64,000 nt of DNA from Paraescarpia echinospica (lineage: Eukaryota; Annelida; Polychaeta; Sabellida; Siboglinidae). Below the pieces are notes generated by a model that saw only the letters and a list, made by a program, of their open reading frames with translations, searched no databases and was not told the DNA's origin. This document shows, one piece after another, positions 1-12,100 of this stretch. Position numbers and translations under genes: made by a program. The stretch is from NCBI GenBank assembly GCA_020002185.1, contig CM034541.1, positions 25,896,902 through 25,960,901 on the forward strand, given 5' to 3'. The first letter of the stretch is position 1. Each line of letters begins with the position of its first letter.

Positions 1-192
1 GATCTGCAGTGCGAGGGCAGCACGGTAGCGATCCTCACTCCTCACGAGGTAATGCACCTCGTCGTGGATACTGATGCAGAATCGACCGTCAATGTTGAAC
101 TCTTCAAAGAGCCACCGCATACAAACCAGCATCAGATGGAGGTAGTCAACGGCCGAACTCTGAACCACCCAGTTGATCCGACTCGTCATGAA
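1..192 (-). CDS. POLG: POLG exon 20 (runs off window): polymerase motif C
   Basis: Residues 1028-1091: [34 protein letters not shown] and [20 protein letters not shown]. Asp1071 is the motif C metal ligand. Acceptor gttacag|TTC. No donor or stop occurs before the window edge. Confidence 0.95.
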
Positions 193-3100
193 CTGTAACC
201 ATGTTCAGTCGGCATGACAACGTATGACTGGTGTAACCGTGCACATTCGCTTACTCGTCCAAGGTTTAAAATTAAAATACCTGGTACGTATTTTCTTGAA
301 TCTCAAGAAAATTAGATTTACAAATCCTACTTACACACACCGCACACACACACACACACACACCGCAGACACACTGCACACACACTGCACACACACACAC
401 ACACCGCACACACACACACACCACACACACACACACACCGCAGACACACCGCAGACACACACACACCGCAGACACACCGCACACACACTGCACACACACA
501 CACACCGCAGACACACCGCACACACACACACACCGCAGACACACCGCACACACACTGCACACGCACACACACTGCACACACCGCAGACACACTGCACACA
601 CACACACACACACTCACACACACCGCAGACACACTGCACACACACACCGCACACACCGCACACACACACCGCACACACACCGCACACACACCGCACACAC
701 ACACACCGCACACACACACCGCACACACACCGCACACAAACACACACCGCACACACACACACACACACACCGCACACACACACACACACACCGCAGACAC
801 ACCGCACCTACACCTACACCGCACACACACACACAATTCACTTACATCTGTGTTGACATTTCGTGGCTCGAGAGCCTTGCTGATCATACATCCCAGCACT
901 GGAGTCCTGGGTTCCTCACTCCGTGCTATCTGCTCCAGCTTGTTGAACATATACGACTCACTGAAATGATTGTTTTATATTATATATAAAAAGTAAAGTT
1001 AAGTTCTTATATAGTGCAGTATCCAGTCCTCAGGACTGCTCAAAGCGCTTTACACTTTATTCCCTGGCAGACCTGTTCAATTGAACACCATCTCAATTTC
1101 TCTGGGAAGCATCCATCAGTTGCAATTAATGCGCGAAGAATATTCATACACAAATATCAACGACTGCCCGGTACTCATTATTACAGCCGAGTGAACTGGA
1201 GCAATGTTGAGTGAACAAACCTACCCAAGTGTTGACACCACAGCACAGGATTCAAACCCAGGTTCTCGACAGTCCAAAGTTCTAGCCATTGCACCATTGC
1301 ACTCCACTATATAAGGCATATCCTTTTTGAAAGGTACGAATAATATGAAAGTTTGTTTTCCTATTGTAAACTGTGGGATAAAAAATATGTTTAACAACCT
1401 CCATAACAACTAGAAATGTAATGATCTTAACAACATCCATAACAACTAAAAATGTAATGATCTTAACAACCTCCATAACAACTAGAAATGTAATGATCTT
1501 AACAACCTCCGTAACAACTAGAAATGTAATGATCTTAACAACCTCCGTAACAACTAGAAATGTAATGGTCTTAACAACCTCCATAACAACTAAAAGTGTA
1601 ATGATCTTAACAACCTCCATAACAACTAAAAGTGTAATGATCTTAAAAACCTCCGTAACAACTAGAAATGTAATGGTCTTAACAACCTCCATAACAACTA
1701 AAAGTGTAATGATCTTAACAACCTCCATAACAACTAGAAATGTGATGATCTTAACAACCTCCATAACAACTAGAAATGTAATGATCTTAACAACGTCCAT
1801 AACAACTAGAAATGTAATGATCTTAACAACATCCACAACAACTAGAAATGTAATGATCTTAACAACCTCCATAACAACTAGAAATGTAATGATCTTAACA
1901 ACCTCCATAACAACTAGAAATGTAATGATCTTAACAACATCCATAACAACTAGAAATGTAATGATCTTAACAACCTCCATAACAACTAGAAATGTAATGA
2001 TCTTAACAACATCCATAACAACTAGAAATGTAATGATCTTAACAACCTCCATAACAACTAGAAATGTAATGATCTTAACAACATCCATAACAACTAGAAA
2101 TGTAATGATCTTAACAACCTCCATAACAACTAGAAATGTAATGATCTTAACAACATCCATAACAACTAGAAATGTAATGATCTTAACAACCTCCATAACA
2201 ACTAGAAATGTAATGATCTTAACAACATCCATAACAACTAGAAATGTAATGATCTTAACAACCTCCATAACAACTAGAAATGTAATGGTCTTAACAACCT
2301 CCATAACAACTAGAAATGTAATGGTCTTAACAACCTCCATAACAACTAGAAATGTAATGATCTTAACAACCTCCATAACAACTAGAAATGTAATGATCTT
2401 AACATTAGCAATGGCACTTAATTAGGTTTGTGTTCCAAAGTGAACTACACTCAGGGGTAGATCTACCCACTAGTCCGTTAGTCCGTACACTAATAAAGAT
2501 TACGGCGGACTAGTAAACCTGCCTACCAACTAGTCCGGCTGTCTAGTAAAAATCAGCATGTTGCGTGGCCTGGATGACACTGTTTTTTGTGGTTGAAATA
2601 AAATTGTTGCGCTTTAAATTTGTATTTTGTTTTGATATTTGCAGGACTAGTAAACCTTTTGACGGACTAGTAAACTTTTGTCTTTATTAGTCCTGCTGTC
2701 CAGTAAAATAAATGCTGAAGTTCTACCCCTGACACTGCATCAGTGATAACATGAAATGACGATGACTTACCAAAGTTGACTGACTGTTCATTGCATTTCA
2801 CTAACACTATGATTTACTATGTGACATTGTAAAACTTTTCATAATAAACAGATAATTGATGAATCTGCAATGGCGTGGTTTGCCCACAACACAATGAAAA
2901 GTACGCGCATGACCACCCTCAAACTTTGCCAAAAATAAAAAAAACTTTGCCTTATGTTTTTTAATCACATTTGGGGCCAGAATTTTATCAAATTACCAGG
3001 TATGCGACAGAATATCTGAACTCTCCACATTTTCTGCATCCTTTTTATGGCTTCACAGACCTTTTGCCAGGCAATAGGTCACGTGGTGGATAGGTCAGTT

Positions 3101-6100
3101 AATAAAATATTATTGTTCTTGTGATGAGTATAACAAACGAACATACCTTCCTCCTTGCCACTGACCAAAGGTGACGGTCACGTTGTCCGACTCTTCGTCA
3201 AGGTTGGCCATCTTTCGCCTGCGTCTAAGTACGGAAATAGGAATACAACTGGATTTATGGCATTTTACCACAGCATTGGTGGCCATGACATGTACAACAT
3301 CATCATGATTATAATCAAACAACATCAGGGGCCAATTTCACGATGCATTCATACCATGCGTAACATTAATGGATGTTTGACACAGATTTTATAACTCAAG
3401 AGTAACTTGGAGAAAAAGTGTAGAAAACGAAAGGCTTTGCAATCAACTGATGGATCGAGTACTTTATGATCTGCCTGAGCCACAATCAACTGATGGATCG
3501 AGTACTTTATGATCTGCCTGAGCCACAATTAACTGATGGATCCAGTACTTTATGATCTGCCTGAGCCAAAATCAACTGATGGATCCAGTACTTTATGATC
3601 TGCCTGAGCCACAATCAACTGATGGATCCAGTACTTTATGATCTGCCTGAGCCACAATCAACTGATGGATCCAGTACTTTATGATCTGCCTGAGCCACAA
3701 TCAACTGATGGATCCAGTACTTTATGATCTGCCTGAGCCACAATCAACTGATGGATCCAGTACTTTATGATCTGCCTGAGCCACAATCAACTGATGGATC
3801 CAGTACTTTATGATCTGCCTGAGCCACAATCAACTGATGGATCCAGTACTTTATGATCTGCCTGAGCCACAATCAACTGATGGATCCAGTACTTTATGAT
3901 CTGCCTGAGCCACAATCAACTGATGGATCCAGTACTTTATGATCTGCCTGAGCCACAATCAACTGATGGATCCAGTACTTTATGATCTGCCTGAGCCACA
4001 ATCAAAATTATGCATGTCATCTCTGTTGAACTTGCCAACAAGGTTGATAACGTATATATATATTATATATATTACTAGGGCGGTATCATATTAAAACACA
4101 CACACATACACACCACACACACGCACGCGCGAGCACACACACATGCACGCACACACACACTCAAACAAAGTCACATACACACACAATTTGGAGGGGCCAG
4201 AATTTCAACAAAATAAAAACTACACAATTGAATGTCCATTTTGTTATGGCTTGATGGACTTACTGCTAGGCAACAGGTGATGGCCTGGTCAATTGTATAT
4301 AAATAGGAAACTAAGTATTTTGAGATTAAATTTTCTTACGAGAACCTGCAAAAGAATGAATGTAGTGTGTATGACATATATGAAACAGCCTTGGTGTCAC
4401 GGTATTAGTAGTTGATGCCTTCACTCATCTATCCAGTTTTATCAACTACTAAGAAACTGTGGGATGGAAATAGTTTGATTGAATCCTTTTTATAATATAA
4501 TGCTGAAATGTTTTCATGATACGGCAGGCAAATACTGTTGATACACGTGTTGGTTTACCTAACCCTCTTTCCCTTGGTGGCCTGATACATGGCTTCTGCC
4601 TTCCGCTTGGCGTCATCTTTGGTGAGTCGATGGTTAAACTGCATAAGCAGACGCTCTGCAAACAGCTTTCCCGCGCCATAGATTCGGCCGTAATTGAAGA
4701 TCTGTCGGATGGTAACAGTTTTTAATTATCGTCACCTTTAACTAGATAAGTAATCTAAATGTAGGTTGTCTCTTCCATTGCGTAATTATTAGTAGAGAGT
4801 TCAGTGAAAGGTGTACTTTGTCCCAATTTGGCCAGGAGCGTGGGCATGAGCAAACTTCAAAGCAGTAAGTACCAATAAACAATATGTGCCAATGACATCT
4901 CTTTAGTATTTGAATGTGTTGTTTACAATTTGTACATTTCGCAGGCAGAACTTTCAAATCGCAACCACAGCTTGGGGATTATTAAATGACATTTTGCAGG
5001 CCTTTATTCTATTATTAAAAAAATTATAAGTTAGGAATGGACGTATTTATGTTACATCCTACTACTAACATCTGGTGAATTGACAATATTTAACTTGTTG
5101 ATGAAACAACAACTAAATGATGATTTTATATCATTGATGAATGATACAATACACTTTAGCTTCGTGTGGGAGGAGGTTAGTAGCAATTTTGATTAACATC
5201 ATCGTACAGTGTACTTCCCCCACAAAACCTTCTTTATTTTGATTAACATCATCGTACAGTATACTTCCCCCACAACACCTTCTTTATTTTCTAATCGCAG
5301 TTCATAACATCAGTTTCGTGTAGCATCATACATCAACATTTTAAAATCATCCCTAAATATTTCACAAAATATCAAAATGAACAAGTTAACATGTCGTGAT
5401 ATTTAATGATACTCACAAACGTCAAAAACTCTTATATTGTGATGAGTCCACAAAGTCAAAAAATTACTGGTTTAACGTTCAAGCCACCACTCAATCCAAT
5501 CTATACATTGAGTGCGACTTGCGATTTTGAGTGACTGAAAATGGCTTCCAAAACTGCAGCCAACAGCCACTTGACTCAACTGATATGACAGGGTTGTCAC
5601 TTGCCCATTTACTGTCCACATCACTGCCCGGTTCTTATATTCACAATAGCATCAATGTGCATTAGTATATGTTCCACTCAGTAGGTAGCACCACTATGAC
5701 AATTTATTTCCCTGTGATGTGGTGATGAATAATAATGATTCACATTTTCTGGACTTTGTGAATTTATGCGACCAGCCTTTACAACTTATGAACATGAAAA
5801 GATGATCTGACCTTGGCCTGATCCCGAGAGATTCCCACAAGGTCAGCAGTCTTGCTGTGAAGGTCAGTTCCTTCGACCTTGCTGCCTTGCAAGGTCATCC
5901 AACCAAAAGCTGTGCAACCTACAACGCGGTCCACATATAAGATTAATTACATACAAAATATACTTTATACCAATAAAAATCTTATATATTTTCAAACATT
6001 TTTCTTACACACTTTTGCCTATTAAATCTGTCTTTTTTATGACTAGCAAAAATATCCATCCTAGGGATAGCACTAGATACAAACAGATTCTGAAGATGGT

Positions 6101-9100
6101 TTCTCAAATATTTGCATTACCAAGTATCTGAATTCTAATGAAAGTTACATAAATTTGAAGTTATTCACGTTTCCTAGAATTTTTGCAAAAACAAAAACAT
6201 CCGTCCATATAATTTTTGACAATTATTGAAGCACTTAGATGGAGCAATTAAGGAAAATGAAAAAAACAACAACTGGAGACGTGTCATTTCTGCCCTATGT
6301 ACCAGTAGGCACGAAGAGAATTAAGTAAGTTGAAACTTGCCGTGAACGTTCGCAAATTCGCTGTCGCCGAGAAGCGCTGCTATCCAGAGCTCCTGGGAGT
6401 CGACATCTGCACCGACCAAGTGGTAGCCCGGGGGACTCTGTACCATCGCCTTCAGCTCACTGCCGATACGGTCAGGCTGCAGACAGGGACCAGTCATTAT
6501 CTCCTTCTCCCTGGGTGACTATGTTAACAGGTTTTAGTGCTGCACGTCAAATAATGATGCTGATGTTATCTCAATGGCTCTTGTTGTTTGTCATCATGTC
6601 AATGACCTGCTGTAGAATTTTCGATCCGACGATGTTGTTTTCAAGAAAATCAATATGGGCTATGTGACCTGTCAAATGTCACCAACTTCATAAACAGTGA
6701 CATTGTTACACTGTTAGCCAGCCACCAGAAATTTAATTGTGATGCGTGTCCTCACTATACGTCGATAATAAACTAATAAACAATGCTGATTTGATGATTC
6801 CTCCATGTTCAGCAAGCAAGTTTAATAAATGTTCACTTTTATATATGGTATTCATATTCATTATAGCGTTACTTAGTTCATCCATTATCACAAGTTAACT
6901 GTTTAACCATGCAAGTCCTATGACTAGAATTTGGGTCGCTGTCAAAAAAGGTTATCTGCTAGCAAGATGAACACTTCAGAAGTGGGTATCAACATAAAAG
7001 TAACTGTTGTGTTCTTATTACAGTCGTACGTACGTAAGCATTACTGGCAGTCATCCATGTGGGTTCGACGGCACGGCGGGTAACAGTTCCTGCAGTCACC
7101 ACTCGGGGCAGTATTGCCCCGTACATCGCATCTTCCTCATAGCTCAAGTGTCTGTCACGATACAGAGTAAACATAATTTTGAGGCAAATTTTTAAAACCA
7201 ATGCAAATGAAATAAAATATTGCATATAAAGCTGTCAGTTCTAAAATATTGAACATTCTTAGATAGAGGAGCACACCAAGCACATCAAGCACACCAAGCA
7301 CATCAAGCACACCAAGCACACCAAGCACCCCAGCCACAACAAGACTGACAGCTACTACCATCTCAGCAGACTCCAAACAGGACACAACAGAACGAAAGCA
7401 CATCTCTACAACAAAATGAAGAGATTGGCCGGTCTGAGATGTGCTGCTGTGAAACCGCCCCGATGACCAGTGAGCACCTACTTCAGCACTGCCCACTACA
7501 GGATGACCACAAGCGGCAAGCGTGGCCAGTTGACACACCTCTAAATGTGAAACTACATGGTGATATCGAGGCTTTGAGGACGACGGCATCATTCGTGAGG
7601 GCGACAGGCGTTCCCGTCTAAGTGAGCAAGGAAGACGAAGAGAAAGAGGAAAATAATAGGTACAGTGTATAAGATTTTTCCTGGTTTTCAACTATTTTCA
7701 ATGATACGCCAATGTCAGTTTTGTAATGTTGAACTTTCTCTACCTTGTCTGTAGACCATCAATTACATTTGATGACTGATAATTAATCAAATATTTGACA
7801 CAAATATGTATTTGAAACATTATTTCATGAGTCATGAAATGTGGCTAAGGGTTCACAACTTGCAGGATTCACAACAGCTGGCTAGGAAACAACTAAGCTG
7901 ATGAAAGACACGATTCCTTTGTCCTTGCAGGGGATATGTTCAGGGAGGTAGATTTACTGGCTGAAATATATGGCAGTCAACATTCTGTACACCAAATGTA
8001 GCAGACAATGACTGAAGCAAAACGACAATGAATGCAAATTAACATGCCGGGGGAGTGGGGTAGGGGGGAGTGTTGTGTCAACAATGCGTAGTACATTGCT
8101 GGTGTGTAACACACCGAATGTAGCTCAGCAACACTGTTGATGAGGACTGCGTGACGCAGTAGAAATATTCGAAAACAAAAAATTATAGTAAGTTTCTTGT
8201 GATATAATTTCAACAAATACATCCAATAATCTTTTCTGATTTTTTATTTTTAGGGTTCTTTCTTTTTTAAAGTGTCTTTGTGAACACTATGGTAAGAAAA
8301 TTACAAATGTGAAGCACGCAGGCAACCTTAGACAAGACACACGTCTGACATGCAGGTGCTTCAACAAACCAGCATGCAGCTAGATTTCACTCTGTGCAAA
8401 AACAGCAGCACAACAAATGCAGAAAAACGTACAAAAGGATAGAAAATAAAAACATCACACTCAAACAGCTGTAATATCACATCCCACTTACATGAACGCT
8501 GATGAATTTGGGCGATTTCTAGAATAACCAAGATGTGTATGCATGAATCAGACAAATAACGTAAAAGGACATGTCTTCGGTATTCACAACAACTGAATGA
8601 TGTTCCATTTTGATCTCCAATTACTCTAAAAGTGAGGCTGCTATTCTGTTATCTCCAATAACTCTACAAGTGAGGCTGTCTATTCTGTTATCTCCAATAA
8701 CTCTACAAGTGAGGCTGTCTATTCTGTTATCTCCAATAACTCTACAAGTGAGGCTGTCTATTCTGTTATCTCCAATAACTCTACAAGTGAGGCTGTCTAT
8801 TCTGTTATCTCCAATAACTCTACAAGTGAGGCTGTCTATTCTGTTACCTCCAATAACTCTACAAGTGAGGCTGTCTATTCTGTTATCTCCAATAACTCTA
8901 CAAGTGAGGCTGTCTATTCTGTTATCTCCAATAACTCTACAAGTGAGGCTGTCTATTCTGTTATCTCCAATAACTCTACAAGTGAGGCTGTCTATTCTGT
9001 TATCTCCAATAACTCTACAAGTGAGGCTGTCTATTCTGTTATCTCCAATAACTCTACAAGTGAGGCTGTCTATTCTGTTATCTCCAATAACTCTACAAGT

Positions 9101-12100
9101 GAGGCTGTCTATTCTGTTATCTCCAATAACTCTAAAAGTGAGGTTGTCTATTCTGCTATCTCCAATAACTCTACAAGTGAGGCTGTCTATTCTGTTATCT
9201 CCAATAACTCTACAAGTGAGGCTGTCTATTCTGTTATCTCCAATAACTCTACAAGTGAGGCTGTCTATTCTGTTATCTCCAAAACTCTACAAGTGAGGCT
9301 GTCTATTCTATTATATCCAATAACTCTACCAGTGAGGGTGTCTATTCTATTATATCCAATAACTCTACCAGTGAGGGTGTCTATTCTGTTATCTCCAATA
9401 ACTCTACAAGTGAGGCTGTCTATTCTGTTATCTCCAATAACTCTACAAGTGAGGCTGTCAATTCTGTTATCTCCAATAACTCTACAAGTGAGGCTGTCTA
9501 TTCTGTTATCTCCAATAACTCTACAAGTGAGGCTGTCTATTCTGTTATCTCCAATAACTCTACAAGTGAGGCTGTCTATTCTGTTATCTCCAAAACTCTA
9601 CAAGTGAGGCTGTCTATTCTATTATATCCAATAACTCTACCAGTGAGGGTGTCTATTCTATTATATCCAATAACTCTACCAGTGAGGCTGTCTATTCTGT
9701 TATCTCCAATAACTCTACAAGTAAGAATGTCTATTCTGTTACCCAGAATCAGCCTAGGGTGGTAATTATTAGCACAAAGTTTGTGGAATCAGTTGAATAT
9801 CGTCCCAAGTTGTGGTCAGAAACGTGAGAACCAACCAAGTTGAAAGGTACGTCGGGTTGAGATGCGTGGCTCTGCAATAAGTGTCAGTAAAGGCTGTTTA
9901 CAATCTGGATGGTTTAGCAACAATTTGAATATTTTGCTAGCTTTCACAACTTTCAAAGTTCACAATTTTCAAATAGCTTATTTTGGGTTTATTAATCGTA
10001 ATTCCATGGACAGTGTACCTTGAACATTTTAATTCTAGTATTAAGAACAGATTATTAAAGACTAAGTGAAATGAAATTTTAAATGTCTTTGAAACTTCGT
10101 ATACATAAACTTAACACTCTTGTCAAGTAATGTGCCAAATATGAAGCCTGCTCATTGCGAACACATGTCACCACGTCACCATTCTTATGTGGTTATATGC
10201 GTGTATTAGCCCATCAGATGTTGCTGACGTCTCCACAGGCAGGGCCGCTGAGCGCACCCTATCCTTTATTACAGTGAGCGGCGGTGTGGCCTGTTGTTTC
10301 AGACTGTACATGAGATTGCAATCACAGCATTTAATATTTGTTGCTATCACCATGAAGATTATATATTCTTTTCTACAAGTTTGTCACTGGATGTACACAG
10401 AAATTATGCTAACTTTTTGAGTTATTGCCATTTGAACATTGCGAATGCTCAACCATGCATTGCAGGATTAAGCATTCGCAATGTTCAAATGGCAATAACT
10501 CAAAAACTAAAAATAAATCCTGGGTACATTCAATGACAAACTTGTAGATAAGATTATTATCTTTACATACAGCCTGAAACATCAACCCACATAGATGTGC
10601 GCCATGCTAAATCTTAGCGGTGCTACCTGCGGTGACATCACAACAACTGCTAGGTGTCACAACAAACTATGCAGAAAATGTACAGAAAGGCGCGACCAAA
10701 AGGAGCCTTGACAAGGGTGACAGAGGGGGGTAAAAAATAGTTGAATATCAGGACACTATTTTTTAGATTATATTTCATCCAGACTGGGAATAAAAAAGGT
10801 TTATTTCACCTAGTCTTTAAGAATGGAGGAAAAGACAGTCTCGATTGAACTAATGACTCTGAAACACGATCTATTCCATGTGGAACAACAGAATAACAAT
10901 AATATTTACTGATTTAGTTGACAAAACACTTCAATTTGACACATATTTATAGAAATGAAGATACAATAATGATGAAAAAATTTCCACACAGAACTCGATA
11001 AGACATCAAAGTGTACACCAGTATAAGGCAACACTATGTACATCTGTATAACTACTTTGTGTACATCTTATTAAGACAATAATGTACACGTGTATGGGAC
11101 AACTATGTGTACTCCAGTATAAGATTTCAATGTATAAATACACCTGCATAAGATAACAAAGTGTACACCTGTAAGACAAAGTGTACATCTGCATAAAATA
11201 ACATGTACACAATACTACATACGTATAAGAAAATAATGTGTACACAAGTGTAAGACTACAATGTATACACATGTGTACAATGACAAGGTATACACATGTA
11301 CAAGACAACAATAAACAAAACTGTACAGACAGCTGATCCTTGCTTTAGTCACCTCTCTACTACAGCCACCTCACAATAATGGCCACTTTGTTCAGTCTCA
11401 AGGACGGTCGTATTAATGAGGTTCCACTGTATGGGAAAATGTGCAAAAATAAATACGACAAAATGTTCACTGTGCGGGAAGAAACAAGCTGTGACACTCA
11501 CTTTGTGACGGCTCTGGGAAGTTCTCCCTTGCGAAGACGCACAACCATCTGTGAACTGAAACAATAACCACAGACAACATACAGTGAAACCTCGTTATTT
11601 AGTTCACCCCGGGACAGTGGCAAAGTGACCTTAATAGTGAGGTGACTGTATTAGCAGGACTCATTTTCACACTGGTTCTTCTTTCACAAGTGCCCTGTAA
11701 TCTGGCATTAATGTTTGGATGCATTCAAGAATGAGAGGTTTGTGCCAAAACTACAGATTCTAAAATCACAATTTATCTGGTGGTGATAGATTTGTAAAAA
11801 CATGAACTGGCAGACCTCTGTTACCCTTAGACATTAGTACCTCTTATCTGTAGACATTATTGGCAGTTGTAACATGAATCAAACCTGGTGCATTAACTGT
11901 ATTTATTATCTCAGAAATAAAGACAACTTTCTACGCCACCTGATTCTTCTGCGGTTGTTGTTCCAGTAAGAACACATGCTCCGTAGACGGAGCACTTGCT
12001 CCGCCTGTATGCCTCCACTCGATGCAAGAACTCCGTCCTCAATCTTACTGATGAAGTCTTTCGCTAGTGGGTTGCCAACCCGATTCGTTGGTCCGTCCTA

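Noticed and set aside
224..950. ORFs of up to 210 codons with His/Thr or Cys/Val repeats
   Set aside because: They are translations of the CA-rich microsatellite; no codon structure or homology. Only the exon 19 segment at the right end is real coding.
1282..2425. ORFs of 364 (minus) and 334 (plus) codons
   Set aside because: Repeat period of 36 bp is a multiple of three and lacks stops in these frames. Both strands open equally and the sequence is intronic.
3441..4004. CRISPR-like array
   Set aside because: Units are contiguous 43-bp tandem copies without unique spacers, in an intron of a eukaryotic gene.
7439..7621. 60-codon plus ORF as a host gene
   Set aside because: Matches the C-terminal pattern of jockey-like reverse transcriptases and is cut from its upstream part by a frameshift.
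8610..9607. ORFs of 228 and 104 codons with [13 protein letters not shown] repeats
   Set aside because: Artefact of the 39-bp minisatellite within POLG intron 13.
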